Shown: positions 52,887 through 63,500 of the stretch, piece after piece | Numbering within the stretch: the first letter of the stretch is position 1 | How the letters are laid out: each line of letters opens with the position of its first letter | Source of the DNA: Paraburkholderia solitsugae | Lineage (GTDB): Bacteria; Pseudomonadota; Gammaproteobacteria; Burkholderiales; Burkholderiaceae | Assembly: GCF_013177695.1 (NCBI RefSeq) | Contig: NZ_WOEY01000028.1 | Span: forward strand, 42,211 to 106,210 | Direction of reading: 5' to 3' | Length of the DNA: 64,000 nucleotides | Program-made: the position numbers and the translations under genes | Notes under the pieces: generated by a model | What the model saw: only the letters and a program-made list of their open reading frames with translations | The model's database searches: none | What the model was told of the DNA's origin: nothing

Positions 52887-53729
52887 TTAGCGCTTCGTTG
52901 GCGGAATTTCAGTGTTACCCGCGGTGTTGTCCGCGGCAAGTCCGAGACGGCGGCGGCGTGCTTCGGCGGCGTCGATCTGCGCCTGCACGTCGGCGCTGAC
53001 GCGCTCGATGTTCTGCGGACCCTGGCCTTTGGCGGTCAACTCTTCTTTCTTCTGGCGGGCACGCTCGAGTGCGGCCTGGATAATCGCGCGTTTTTTCGCT
53101 TCGGCGTCATCCGCTGCGGGCGCGGCGACGGTTGCCGTGGCATTGATCTCTGTCACCTGAGCGGGTGTGCTGCTGACCGCTCGCCGCGCTGCAGCACGCG
53201 CTTCGGCAGCTTCGCGTTCGCGTGCGAGACGGGCCTCACGCTGGTTGTGGCGCTCGCGCGCGGCGTCGGCCTGGCTCTGGCTCCATGCGTCCCAGCCGGT
53301 TGCCTCACCCGTGACCGGCGGCATCGCAATGCAGTCGACCGGGCAGGGGGGCACACACAGGTCGCAACCGGTACAGAGCTCGACGATGACCGTATGCATC
53401 TGTTTCGGTGCGCCAACTATTGCATCGACTGGACAAGCTTGCATGCACAACGTGCAGCCGATGCAAACTTGTTCGTCGATAACCGCCAACGGACGCGGCC
53501 GTTCGACGCCGTTGGCGGAATTGAGCGGAATCACCGGTTTGCCGAGCAGGGCGGCGAGACGCGCGATGCCTTCGGCACCACCCGGCGGGCACTGGTTGTA
53601 GTTCGCTTCGCCACGGGCGACGGCTTCGGCATACGGACGGCATGCCGGATAGCCGCACTTTGTGCATTGCGTTTGGGGCAGCAGATCCTCGATACGGTCT
53701 GCGAGTGTTTTGGAGTCGATCACGGTCAC
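52887..53729 (-). CDS. rsxB: RsxB/RnfB-like ferredoxin-type protein
   Basis: A 280-residue Fe-S protein. The N-terminal [4Fe-4S] domain ([15 protein letters not shown] and NYNQCPPGG) is typical of RnfB, then two bacterial ferredoxin clusters ([30 protein letters not shown]). The last ~120 residues are Ala/Glu/Arg-rich and probably helical. The usual N-terminal membrane helix is absent and no other Rnf/Rsx subunit is adjacent. In beta-proteobacteria this solo form lies beside nth, which may hint at electron supply to endonuclease III or SoxR reduction, as inference only. Confidence 0.93.
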   Translation of the reverse strand: MTVIDSKTLADRIEDLLPQTQCTKCGYPACRPYAEAVARGEANYNQCPPGGAEGIARLAALLGKPVIPLNSANGVERPRPLAVIDEQVCIGCTLCMQACPVDAIVGAPKQMHTVIVELCTGCDLCVPPCPVDCIAMPPVTGEATGWDAWSQSQADAARERHNQREARLAREREAAEARAAARRAVSSTPAQVTEINATATVAAPAADDAEAKKRAIIQAALERARQKKEELTAKGQGPQNIERVSADVQAQIDAAEARRRRLGLAADNTAGNTEIPPTKR

Positions 53730-53953
53730 AACGTTGGAGCTTGCCTTGCGGCCGCGTGGGCTGAACTAAATAGCACATTATCGCCGATTTCCCCAATTGC
53801 CATCCGCAATCCATGTGCCATAATCGAAGCGCTTTTTCGAAAGACCGCATAAGGGTGTTCCCCCAACCAGCCCGTTCAGTGCTGTCGGTGCAAGGCCCGA
53901 GGAGAGGCCGGCGGCGCGATCCGGATAACGCGGCTCACGAAGACGATGCCACC

Positions 53954-54586
53954 ATGAATCAGCCGAAAATCAAAAGAGATCCTGAAGGCACGCGGCGCCG
54001 CATTCTGCTTGCGGCTGCCGAAGAGTTTGCAAATGGAGGGTTGTTCGGCGCGCGCGTCGATCAGATCGCCCGCCGCGCGGAGACGAATGAACGCATGCTC
54101 TATTACTACTTCGGTAGCAAGGAGCAGCTTTTCACTGCGGTACTCGAGCACGCATTCAGCGCGCTCAATGAAGCGGAACGCGCACTCGAACTGAACGGCA
54201 TTGCGCCGGTCGAGGCGGTGACACGTCTCGCGCATTTTGTTTGGGATTACTACCGCGATCATCCCGAGTTGCTGCGTCTCGTCAATAACGAGAATCTGCA
54301 TGAGGCACGCTACATGCAGAAGTCGACGCGCATCCGCGAAATGATCTCGCCAATCGTTGCCACGCTCGGCGGCATTCTTGAGCGGGGTCAACGCGCGGGG
54401 CTGTTTCGCACCAACGTTGATCCGCTGCGCTTTTACGTGACGCTGTCAGGCATGGGCTACTACGTCGTGTCGAACCGCTTCACGCTCGAAGCGACGCTCG
54501 GTCGCGATTTCAGCAGTGCGAGCGAACGCAGCGAAGTGATTCAGATGAACACCGAGTTGCTGCTTGCGTATCTGTTGCGGAAGTAA
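53954..54586 (+). CDS. TetR family transcriptional regulator
   Basis: A 210-residue repressor-type protein. The N-terminal TetR helix-turn-helix runs about residues 13-60 (RRRILLAAAEEFANGG, then RVDQIARRAETNERMLYYYF). The rest is the all-helical ligand domain. The start at 53954 (MNQPKIKRD) fits the family; in-frame upstream starts add low-complexity sequence. It is divergent from rsxB across 224 bp. Targets are unknown; itself or phaZ downstream are possible. Confidence 0.92.
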   Translation: MNQPKIKRDPEGTRRRILLAAAEEFANGGLFGARVDQIARRAETNERMLYYYFGSKEQLFTAVLEHAFSALNEAERALELNGIAPVEAVTRLAHFVWDYYRDHPELLRLVNNENLHEARYMQKSTRIREMISPIVATLGGILERGQRAGLFRTNVDPLRFYVTLSGMGYYVVSNRFTLEATLGRDFSSASERSEVIQMNTELLLAYLLRK

Positions 54587-54625
54587 GCGGCTGCGCGTAA
54601 CGGCATAAGACGCGTCACAAGAAGC

Positions 54626-54655
54626 AACGGCCTCTGAAGAAGAGGCCGTTGTTTA
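54626..54655. terminator. terminator between tetR-like and phaZ genes
   Basis: AACGGCCTCT (54626-54635) pairs with AGAGGCCGTT (54641-54650) around GAAGA, then GTTTATG. It lies between convergent genes. Confidence 0.82.
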
Positions 54656-54673
54656 TGTCTGCGCGCGCGGTGC

Positions 54674-55951
54674 TCAGGCTTCGACTTTTTCCTTCGCTAC
54701 CTTCGGCGCCTTATTGTGCTCGAGGATGAAGTCGCGCAGCTGCGGATAGATGATGGTGCGCCAGCGACGGCCCGAGAAAATGCCATAGTGGCCGCATTTT
54801 TCCGCGGTGAAGTGACGCTTGTTCTCTTCCGGAATGCCGCTGCACAACTCTTGCGCGGCGAACGTCTGCCCGTCGCCGGAAATATCGTCCAGCTCGCCTT
54901 CGATGGTGAAGAGCGCGGTTTTCTTGATGTCCTGCGGACGCACCCGTTCGCCTGCGACGTCCCACGTGCCTTCGGCGAGACGGAATTCCTGGAACACGAC
55001 GCGAATCGTGTCGAGGTAATAGTCCGCGTCCATGTCGAGCACGGCGTTGTACTCGTCGTAGAAGCGGCGATGCGCTTCCGCGTCGTCTTCGTCGCCGCGC
55101 AGGAGGCTCTGGTAGTAATCCCAGTGCGAGGCCGCGTGCCGCTCCGGATTCATCGCGACGAAACCGGTGTGTTGCAGGAAACCCGGGTAAACCTTACGGC
55201 CCACGCCCGGATAGTTCGGCGGTACCGTGAAGATCACGTTATTTTCGAACCATTCATACGAGTGCTGGGTGGCGAGCGAGTTGACCGAGGTCGGGCTCTT
55301 GCGCGCGTCGATCGGGCCGCCCATCATCGTCATGGTGCGCGGCGTGTCTTCGCCGCGGCTCGCCAGCAGCGAAATGGCGGCGAGCACCGGGACGGTGGGC
55401 TGGCATACCGAGATCACATGCAGGTTCTTCGCGCCGATGTGCCGGATGAATTCCTGGATGTAAGCGATGTAATCGTCGAGATGAAACTCACCTTCTTCGA
55501 GCGGCACCATGCGTGCGTCGATCCAGTCGGTCAGGTAGACCTTGTGGTCTTGCAGCAACGTGCGCACGGTATCGCGCAGCAGCGTGGCGTGGTGGCCTGA
55601 CAACGGCGCGCACACCAGCACGATCGGCTCATCTTTCAATTGGGTGACAGCGTCGCTGTCGTCGGCGAATCGCTTGAAGCGCATCAGGCGGCAAAACGGT
55701 TTCTCGATAATCGTTTGTTCGATGATCGGAATGTTATGACCGTCTTTGACAATCTGATGAAGGTTGAACTCAGGCTTTTCGTAATCTTTGCCGAGCCGGT
55801 AAAGCAGTTCGTAACCGGCTGAGAGGCGTGTGGCACCGGGCACATAGGCCAATGGGCTAGCGGGATTCGCGAAAGATTTCGACGCGGCCTGGGCCCAGGC
55901 GGTGAGGGGGCTCAACATCGCCCGCTGGAATTCGTGCAGTTGGTAGAGCAT
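54674..55951 (-). CDS. phaZ: intracellular polyhydroxyalkanoate depolymerase
   Basis: Breaks down stored poly-3-hydroxybutyrate granules. The 425-residue form matches the PhaZ1 type of Cupriavidus necator, and its nucleophile Cys183 in SVCQPTVP falls at the same number. Also visible are VLVCAPLSGHHATLLRDTV, YLTDWIDARMVP, and the later Asp and His region (ELDDISGDGQT; KCGHYGIFSGRRW). GGAG lies 6 bases before the ATG at 55951. No signal peptide, as expected for an intracellular enzyme. A single gene, convergent with the TetR gene. Confidence 0.95.
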   Translation of the reverse strand: MLYQLHEFQRAMLSPLTAWAQAASKSFANPASPLAYVPGATRLSAGYELLYRLGKDYEKPEFNLHQIVKDGHNIPIIEQTIIEKPFCRLMRFKRFADDSDAVTQLKDEPIVLVCAPLSGHHATLLRDTVRTLLQDHKVYLTDWIDARMVPLEEGEFHLDDYIAYIQEFIRHIGAKNLHVISVCQPTVPVLAAISLLASRGEDTPRTMTMMGGPIDARKSPTSVNSLATQHSYEWFENNVIFTVPPNYPGVGRKVYPGFLQHTGFVAMNPERHAASHWDYYQSLLRGDEDDAEAHRRFYDEYNAVLDMDADYYLDTIRVVFQEFRLAEGTWDVAGERVRPQDIKKTALFTIEGELDDISGDGQTFAAQELCSGIPEENKRHFTAEKCGHYGIFSGRRWRTIIYPQLRDFILEHNKAPKVAKEKVEA

Positions 55952-56130
55952 GGGTGCTCCGTTTAAGCGGTTCGCATGGGGCTTGGCAAACACGCGTGTG
56001 GCGTTGCGGCAGGCCGTATTGGTTGTAGGCACATTGATTTTCGGCCAACAGTCTGCTCGATCATACTGAACAAAGCGTACTTGTGCAATGCAGCAATTTG
56101 CGTGCGGGCTGCGCGCAAACTGTCATCAAA

Positions 56131-58011
56131 TCATGGTACTGGCGATGTTGCCGTGCCGCTATCAGGGGTTGCCGCAGCATCAAGTTCTTCTGCCGCGGTG
56201 CCGTTATGCGGCGGCTGTCCGGTCGCCTGAGCCATTGCCTGCTCGTGCTTCATCAGGTTCAGGCCGGTGTGCACCAGCGCCACATGTGAAAACGCCTGCG
56301 GGAAGTTGCCGACCAGGCGCTTCGCGGCCGGATCGTACTCTTCCGCGAGCAGACCGACGTCATTGCAGAGGCCGAGCAGCCGTTCGTACATCGCGATGGC
56401 TTCATCGATGCGCCCCTGTAATGCCAGGTTGTCCACCATCCAGAACGAGCACGCGAGGAAGGTGCCTTCGCCGGGCGGCAGGCCGTCGTCGTATTCGGTG
56501 GTGCGGTAGCGCATCACGAAGCCGTCGTGCATCAAGTCCTTTTCGATCGCCTCCACCGTGCCCTTGACGCGCGGATCCGCTGGCGGGAGGAAGCCGACCA
56601 GCGGCATCAGCAGCACGCTCGCATCGAGCTGGTCGCTGCCGTACGACTGGGAGAACGCGTTGAGCGCGGGATTCCATGCCTTGGCGCAGACTTCCGCGTG
56701 GATGGTCGCGCGGGTTGCGCGCCATTCATCGAGCGGGCCATCCAGTTTGAACATCTCGGCCGACCGGATGGCGCGGTCGTAGGCGACCCACGCCATCACC
56801 TTCGAGAAGGTGAAGTGCTTGCGGCCGCCGCGTGTTTCCCAGATGCCTTCGTCCGGCTCTTCCCAGATCGTGTCGAGGTGGCCTAGCAACGCGCGCTGCA
56901 CGTTCCATGCGGTGTCGTCTGCCTGCAGGCCGCCGACGCGCGCGAGATGCAGCGCGTTCATCACTTCGCCATAGACGTCGAGCTGGCGCTGGCCGACCGC
57001 GTTGTTGCCGATCCGCACGGGTTTGGCATCCTGATAGCCCGGCAGCCAGTCGATTTCGAACTCGGGCAGGCGCCGCTCGCCGGCGATCCCGTACATGATC
57101 TGCAACTGATCGGGCGCGCCGGCCATCACGCGGCCGAGCCAGCTGCGCCACGCGCGGGCTTCGTCGTAGTAGCCGCCGCGCATCATCGCCAGTAGCGTGA
57201 TAGTGGCGTCGCGCAGCCAGCAGTAGCGGTAGTCCCAGTTGCGCGTGCCGCCCAACTGTTCCGGAAGCGACGTGGTGGGTGCCGCGACGATGCCGCCGGT
57301 CGGCTCGTACGCCAGCGCCTTCAGCGTAATCAGCGAACGGCGGATCTGCGCGGCCCATTTGCCTTCGACCGTGCTGCGCGCCGACCATTCGAGCCAATGG
57401 TTCTCGGTACGGGCGAGCGACGTGTGCGGATCGCGGCCCGGCGGAATGCGCAGATGCGAGGCCGCATAGGCCAGCGAAAACGGCACGCGCTCACCTTCGC
57501 TCACGGTGAACTCGGCGACGGTCTTCATGTTCTCGCCGTGCAACTCGACCGGCGTGCGTAGCACCGCGGTGTCCGGGCCGACGATCGCCTTGATGCCGCT
57601 GTCGTGCTTCAGGCGATCGACCCACGGAATCGAAAAGCCGTAATCGAAACGCAGCACCAGTTCCATCTGCATGCGCACCGTGCCGCGTTTGCCGACGACG
57701 ATCCGCACCATCTCCGACCAGCCGTTGCCCGGCGGCATGAAATCGATCAGCGTGACCGCGCCTTCGGGCGTTTCGAAATCGGTTTCAAGGACCAATGTTT
57801 CGCCGCGATAACGGCGCGTGATCTTGGGCGCTGTATCCGAGACCGGAGAAATCAGCCAGCGGCCGTTGTCGGGCGTGCCGAGCAGGGCGGCGAAGCAGGC
57901 GCCGGAGTCGAAGCGCGGCCAGCAGAGCCAGTCGACCGAACCGTCGAGGGAGATGAGCGCTGCTGTGTGGCCGTCGCCGATCAGCGCATAGTCTTCGATG
58001 AGTGCGGGCAT
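56131..58011 (-). CDS. glycoside hydrolase family 15 protein (glucoamylase/trehalase-like)
   Basis: A 626-residue cytosolic enzyme. N-terminal domain: IEDYALIGDGHTAALISLDG and DWLCWPRFDS. The (alpha/alpha)6 barrel begins near residue 225, with RNWDYRYCWLRDATIT as its hallmark, and catalytic Glu candidates in the WEEPDEGIWETRG stretch and in a later acidic loop. GH15 members hydrolyse alpha-glucans or trehalose; actinobacterial relatives are trehalases. A possible trehalose role links to otsA, but they are 54 kb apart. No ribosome binding site is obvious. Confidence 0.92.
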   Translation of the reverse strand: MPALIEDYALIGDGHTAALISLDGSVDWLCWPRFDSGACFAALLGTPDNGRWLISPVSDTAPKITRRYRGETLVLETDFETPEGAVTLIDFMPPGNGWSEMVRIVVGKRGTVRMQMELVLRFDYGFSIPWVDRLKHDSGIKAIVGPDTAVLRTPVELHGENMKTVAEFTVSEGERVPFSLAYAASHLRIPPGRDPHTSLARTENHWLEWSARSTVEGKWAAQIRRSLITLKALAYEPTGGIVAAPTTSLPEQLGGTRNWDYRYCWLRDATITLLAMMRGGYYDEARAWRSWLGRVMAGAPDQLQIMYGIAGERRLPEFEIDWLPGYQDAKPVRIGNNAVGQRQLDVYGEVMNALHLARVGGLQADDTAWNVQRALLGHLDTIWEEPDEGIWETRGGRKHFTFSKVMAWVAYDRAIRSAEMFKLDGPLDEWRATRATIHAEVCAKAWNPALNAFSQSYGSDQLDASVLLMPLVGFLPPADPRVKGTVEAIEKDLMHDGFVMRYRTTEYDDGLPPGEGTFLACSFWMVDNLALQGRIDEAIAMYERLLGLCNDVGLLAEEYDPAAKRLVGNFPQAFSHVALVHTGLNLMKHEQAMAQATGQPPHNGTAAEELDAAATPDSGTATSPVP

Positions 58012-58241
58012 GGAGGAACGCGTCGGTTTTACGCGGGGCGAAGGTCACCGCGCTTGGGGTTGTTGTTATTACCGGACTCGCGCTATGCGCTTTGGTTCAG
58101 CACGCAATGCGGCAAAACGCGAGTTGGTAATTGTCAAATCACTGCCTACAATCATTTTTCATGCCGATGCGCGGAGCTCCCCGGATCATGCACCGGCCTT
58201 GCCCATGGCGCATGCAGACGCCGTTTTCGAGGACCCAAGCA

Positions 58242-58487
58242 ATGCTGAACCCGTCGAAATCCGATTGCATCACGATTCTCTCCGCCGCCAGCGAATTGGC
58301 TGACGATTCGATGTTGCCGCTCGAACATGGCCGGCTGGGCCTGAGCCGCAACGGAATGCTGGCTGCGGCGGCCTTTCTGATCGAACGGGCCTGCTTCCGG
58401 CGTCATCAGGAAGGTGACGGTCATTATGCCGTCGGTGGATTGTCGCTGCAGGGGCGTTTGCGGCTCGACCAGCTTTCGAACGGCTGA
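58242..58487 (+). CDS. small hypothetical protein (81 aa)
   Basis: Function not recognised. GAGGA lies 8 bases before the ATG at 58242. The 81 residues have a helical middle (NGMLAAAAFLIERACFRRH) and end in a short GGLSLQGRLRLDQL tail. Codon use fits the genome. It is divergent from the GH15 gene, 230 bp away. A longer in-frame start exists but adds low-quality sequence. Confidence 0.6.
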   Translation: MLNPSKSDCITILSAASELADDSMLPLEHGRLGLSRNGMLAAAAFLIERACFRRHQEGDGHYAVGGLSLQGRLRLDQLSNG

Positions 58488-58718
58488 CCGTCCACTGCGC
58501 GGGTTTGCGCCGCGCGGCGGTCTTGCATCCGGCACGCTGCGCCTCGCGCGAATCGGTCGCGCACGTACCGCTTCGCTGCGTCAACTGTTGCGCTGCCGCA
58601 GCCGGTATCGACACGCGTGCCGCTTCCACGCCGGTAATCCCTATGTGCGAGACGTTGCCGAGCCGGCACTGCGCCCGGTTGCACGTCCTTTCCTGCTCGT
58701 CCTGCTAACGGTCGCCGC

Positions 58719-58871
58719 CTAGAAGTGGGACGCCCCCACGCCGAAAATCCCAATGATGCCGATGATGATCAGATAGAGCGCGACGATGTAGTTCAACAGG
58801 CGCGGCATGACGAGAATCAGAATACCGGCGATCAACGAAACGAGCGGGCCCAGGCTGAGTGTGACGTTCAT
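58719..58871 (-). CDS. DUF3096 small membrane protein (50 aa)
   Basis: A 50-residue protein with two hydrophobic helices. The N-terminal half reads LSLGPLVSLIAGILILVMP and the C-terminal half NYIVALYLIIIGIIGIFG, matching the DUF3096 pattern: each half contains a Gly-rich hydrophobic stretch around Pro-Arg-Leu. GGAGT lies 8 bases before the ATG at 58871. Function unknown. It stands between the 81-residue gene and the lactonase gene. Confidence 0.85.
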   Translation of the reverse strand: MNVTLSLGPLVSLIAGILILVMPRLLNYIVALYLIIIGIIGIFGVGASHF

Positions 58872-59043
58872 GAAGACTCCGTAGTGTGAGAGGGGTGAGA
58901 CGCGGTTGAAAAGCCGGATTCACTGCATGATCCGACGCAACGCTTTTATACTTGCTTCGACAAAACAATTCGACCGATTGCGCGGCAGACCAGAGACACC
59001 GTTACAACCGAATTAACTAGATAACCGATGTCCAGGAGGTCCC

Positions 59044-60333
59044 ATGCTTCGTCCTCACCGGGCCGCAGTGCGTGCCGTTTCATCTCCATTGCCTTCTGCT
59101 CAATCCACCTCATGGCGCGGCGGGCGGCCAGCTCCTCTGCGCTCCGCCCGCTCGATAATAAAAGGTTTCGTGCTCATGGTCTCGATTGTTGCTTCGCATG
59201 CGTTCGCGCAAGATGCCGGCCCGGCTCCCGCCGACGGCGTCTATGACATGCTGGTCGGCACTTACACCGGCGGCAAGAGCGAGGGGATATACGTTTATCG
59301 CTTCGACACGAAGACTGGCGAAGCGACCCGCGTGTCGGTCGCGCAGACGGTCAACCCGTCGTACCTGGTGGTGAGCCGTGACCGCCGCTTCGTCTATGCG
59401 GTCAACGAATTGCCCGGCGACAACGGCCCGGCCACGCAACGCGGCGGCATCAGCGCGTTTCGCTTCGACGCCGCGAGCGGCCAGTTGACCTTTCTCAACA
59501 AGGTCTCGTCGGATGGCAATGACCCGTGCTATCTGAGCCTGTCGCCGGACGGAAAATATCTGCTGACCGCGAACTACTCGGTGGCGGCCGATCCGGGCGG
59601 CAGCTTCGCGGTGTTCCCATTGCAGGCGGACGGTCAGGTGGGTGCGTCCGTGCTCACGGTGCACCATGAAGGCGGCGGTCCGGTGAAGGGACGTCAGGAC
59701 AACTCGCACGTTCACTCCACCGTGTTCTCGCCGGACGGTCACTACCTGTTCGCGCAGGACCTGGGCGCCGACAAGCTGTACTCGTACCGTTACACGCCGG
59801 ACGGTAGCCGCGGCCTGTTCGGCCCGACCGATTGGCGCTACACCCAGGAAAAAGCAGGCACGGGCCCGCGTCACCTGGTGTTCGGTGCGGACGGCAAGCA
59901 TGCATATCTGACGAGTGAACTGGCCGCCACAGTCAGCACCTTCAACTACGCCGACGGCAAGCTCACGCAGGTGCAAACCATGCCGCTGACCGAGCCGGGC
60001 TTCAAGGGCGCGGTAGGCGCCGCGGCCATTCATCTGTCGCCGGACGGGCGCTTCCTTTACGCCACCAATCGCGGCGATGCGAACGAGATCGTGATCTTCT
60101 CGGTCGATCCGGTCAATGGTCATCTGAAGACGATCGGGCATCAGTCGAGCCTCGGCAAGTCGCCGCGCGAATTCGCGATCGACCCGACCGGCAATTGGCT
60201 GATCGTCGGCAATCAGAATAGCGGCACGGTGTATGTGTTCAAGCGCGATCAGCAGAGCGGCTTGCTCGAAGCGAATCCGAAGCGTATCGAGATCGATTCG
60301 CCGGTGGACTTCAAGCTGGTGTCGCCGTCGTGA
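59044..60333 (+). CDS. secreted lactonase, seven-bladed beta-propeller (PF10282-like)
   Basis: A 429-residue protein. AGGAGG lies 6 bases before the ATG at 59044, the best ribosome binding site in the area, so the long start is preferred. Residues 1-40 are Arg/Pro/Ser-rich, then a hydrophobic stretch (about 40-57) ends in HAFAQ, giving a Sec signal with an unusually long n-region. The propeller follows (YDMLVGTYTGG; repeated LSPDGKYLL-like blades). Relatives hydrolyse 6-phosphogluconolactone in the cytosol, but the export suggests a different lactone. A single gene. Confidence 0.88.
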   Translation: MLRPHRAAVRAVSSPLPSAQSTSWRGGRPAPLRSARSIIKGFVLMVSIVASHAFAQDAGPAPADGVYDMLVGTYTGGKSEGIYVYRFDTKTGEATRVSVAQTVNPSYLVVSRDRRFVYAVNELPGDNGPATQRGGISAFRFDAASGQLTFLNKVSSDGNDPCYLSLSPDGKYLLTANYSVAADPGGSFAVFPLQADGQVGASVLTVHHEGGGPVKGRQDNSHVHSTVFSPDGHYLFAQDLGADKLYSYRYTPDGSRGLFGPTDWRYTQEKAGTGPRHLVFGADGKHAYLTSELAATVSTFNYADGKLTQVQTMPLTEPGFKGAVGAAAIHLSPDGRFLYATNRGDANEIVIFSVDPVNGHLKTIGHQSSLGKSPREFAIDPTGNWLIVGNQNSGTVYVFKRDQQSGLLEANPKRIEIDSPVDFKLVSPS

Positions 60334-60474
60334 GGTGGGGTTGCGCGCGATATGCACATGGGTGAGGTTGCGTTCAGCGCTCGACTTGAATATGAGCAAG
60401 CATGCGTTCGGCGTGTGATGCGGATGCGGGTAAGCATTCGTTGGCTGAGCCTGATCTGAATACCGCGTTGCATG

Positions 60475-60507
60475 AAAAACGGGTCGCTTCGAGCGACCCG
60501 TTTTTTT
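60475..60507. terminator. terminator after the lactonase gene
   Basis: AAAAACGGGTCGCT pairs with AGCGACCCGTTTTT around a 3-5 base loop, with seven Ts. The A-run allows it to work in both directions, and the ftsK-family gene is convergent. Confidence 0.92.
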
Positions 60508-60554
60508 GTCCGGCTTTGGTTGGCTTTTGGTTGGCTGCTACTGGCCCGTCCCGT

Positions 60555-63500
60555 TTATTCCGCCGGTCCCGGCGCGAGCACTTCACGGCTGCCGTTGATG
60601 CCCATTGCCGATACAAGGCCCGCCGTCTCCATCTGCTCGACGAGACGCGCCGCGCGGTTATAGCCGATGCGCAACTGCCGCTGCACCGATGAGATCGACG
60701 CGCGCCGCGTGCGCACCACGAACGCGACGGCTTCGTCGTAAAGCGGATCGGCTTCGGCATCCGGCGTGTCGCCGAACAGGTCGGGCGACGCGCCTTCGGT
60801 CGCCGGGCCGTCGAGAATGCCTTCTTCGTATTGCGGTTCGCCGAACTGCTTCAGATACTCGACAATCCGGTGCACTTCCTCGTCGGCGACGAATGCGCCG
60901 TGCACGCGCTGCGGGTAACCCGTGCCTGGCGGCAGGAACAGCATGTCGCCCTGGCCGAGCAGCGATTCAGCGCCCATCTGATCGAGAATCGTGCGCGAGT
61001 CGATTTTCGACGACACCTGGAACGCCACGCGTGTCGGAATGTTCGCCTTGATGAGGCCGGTGATCACGTCCACGGACGGACGCTGCGTCGCCAGAATCAG
61101 GTGAATGCCGGCGGCGCGAGCCTTCTGCGCGAGACGTGCGATCAGCTCTTCGATCTTCTTGCCCGCGACCATCATCAGGTCGGCCAGCTCGTCGATCACC
61201 ACCACGATCAGCGGCAGCGGCGCGAGCGGCTCGGGTGCTTCAGGCGTCAGCGAGAACGGGTTACCGAGCTTCTTACCCTTGGCTTCCGTATCGCGGATCT
61301 TCTGGTTGAAGCCTGCCAGGTTGCGCACGCCGACCGCAGACATCAGCCGATAGCGCTTTTCCATTTCGCCGACACACCAGTTCAGCGCGTTGGCCGCCAG
61401 CTTCATATCGGTGACGACCGGCGCGAGCAGATGCGGAATGCCTTCGTACACCGACAGTTCCAGCATCTTCGGGTCGATCATGATGAGCCGCACTTCTTCG
61501 GGCGTTGCCTTGAAGAGCAGCGAGCAGATCATGGCGTTGATCGCCACGGACTTGCCCGAACCTGTCGTACCCGCGACCAGCATGTGTGGCGCCTTCGCCA
61601 GATCGGCGACCACCGGATGGCCGGTGATGTCCTTGCCCATCGCCAACGTCAACTGCGAATGCGAGTTCTGGTAGACGCTGGCTTCGATGATTTCGGACAG
61701 GCGAATCGTCTGCCGCTTGGCATTCGGCAGTTCGAGACCCATGCAGGTTTTGCCGGGAATCGTCTCGACCACGCGAATCGACGTGAGGCCGAGGCCGCGC
61801 GACAAGTCCTTCATCAGGCCGACGATCTGACTGCCGCGCACGCCGAGTGCCGGCTCGACTTCGAAGCGCGTGATGACCGGGCCTGCCGAATGGCCGACCA
61901 CAGTGACCGGCACCTTGAATTCCTGCAGACGCTGCTCGATCAGCAGGCCGGTTTCGATGAGTTTTTCCTCTGAAACAGGCTCGACATCGGTATCGGCGAG
62001 CGCGAGCAGGTCGAGGGTCGGCAACTCGACCATCGATGCCGCGGGCGCGCGGAATTCGAAGCCGTTGGCCGGGCTGTGGCCGCGCAGCGGCGTGCGCGGG
62101 ACGGCGGGTTCTGCGAGTTCGGTGGGCTCTGCGGGCTCGGTCGACTGTTCGGTTGTGAAGTGGGCGGCGGAAGACGCGGTTGGGGTGGTGGGGAAGCCCG
62201 GTGCTGCCGGTGTTGCCGGTGCGTTCGGCGCGTAACCCAACCCGTCGGCGCTTTCGTCGACGATGGTGGCAGAGGCCGCCGGTGTGGCCTGAATAGCGAA
62301 GCCAGGGAAACGAACCACATTCGACGCGTGCAATGCAGCGCTTTGCGGCTGTACTGCGGCGACGGCGGTAGAAGCGTCCGAGGCGGGTGACGAGTTCAAA
62401 TCGCCGGATATGTCCGATAGGTTCGATACACCTGATACATCCGATACATCCGATACATCCGATACATCCGATACATCCGATAGGGCAGGGGCGTCCACCG
62501 TTTCCGCATCGACGGGCGCGGGTGCTTCGCTCACGCTCGCGACGTGCCATGGCGGGGTGGCGTGATGCATTGGCACGGGCGTCGCGCTGTGCGCTTGCGT
62601 GGGTGTGATCTGCCCAATGTGCGTCGTCGCGTCCTGCGACAGTGCGGCAGCCGGGTTGGACAGCGGCACTTCTTCGGTGCACATTTCGCTAACGTGCGCT
62701 ACTGCCGCTGTATCAGCAGTAGTCGTCCCATTCGACGCTGCGATTTGTGAATACGCGGCAGGCTGATCAAACGGCCGTCCCTGCTCAGTGCGCAAAGTTT
62801 CGGCATGCGCTGCTTCTGCGGGAACGGCGATGTTGGCGACATCCGATGCCGCCACCTGCGACGGCACCGCATGACTGATCGGTTGCTCGCGTTCAGCGGC
62901 TGCGTTTGCATTGCTGTCGCTCTGATTCGCGAATTGCGTCGGTTCGTCCTCAACGAGCGACGACACGTCCGTTTGCGCGTCGCTCGCCTGCAACTGGGCC
63001 GCGAAGATCTGAAACGGCGTGGGGGTGGGCACCGGCGCTGCATACTGCGAGGCAGGTGCAGGTGCAGGTGCAGGTGCAGGTGCAGGTGCAGGTGCAGGTG
63101 CAGGTGCAGGTGCCGGTGCGGCTAACGGTGTCGGTGCCGATACCTCCGCCGGTGCGGATGCTACTGCTTGCGTCGTCGCCGGTGCTGGCGGTGCTACTTC
63201 TTGTGTCGACGCCGGTACTAGCGGTGTTTCCGCCTGTGTCGATGCCAATGCGGACGCTGCTGTGGCCGCCGTGCCCAACGGTGTCTGGATGAGCGGCGGC
63301 TCAATCGGCCACTGCACGACGGGCTCGGTGTTGTCCTCGATCGGCGCCTCGGATGCCGCTTCGATCCGCTGCGTCTCTATTGGCGACTGCGGCGGTGTAT
63401 GGTCCGGCGCATTCTCGGCTACGTTCTGCAAGGGCGCGCTAACGCTCGGCATCGCGGCGATTTCAACTTCGCTTGCACGCGACGAAGCCACACCCGATGG

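Noticed and set aside
62407..62487. Short regular repeats that could suggest a CRISPR array
   Set aside because: Units are only 9 bp, contiguous without spacers, in frame inside ftsK, and there are no cas genes.
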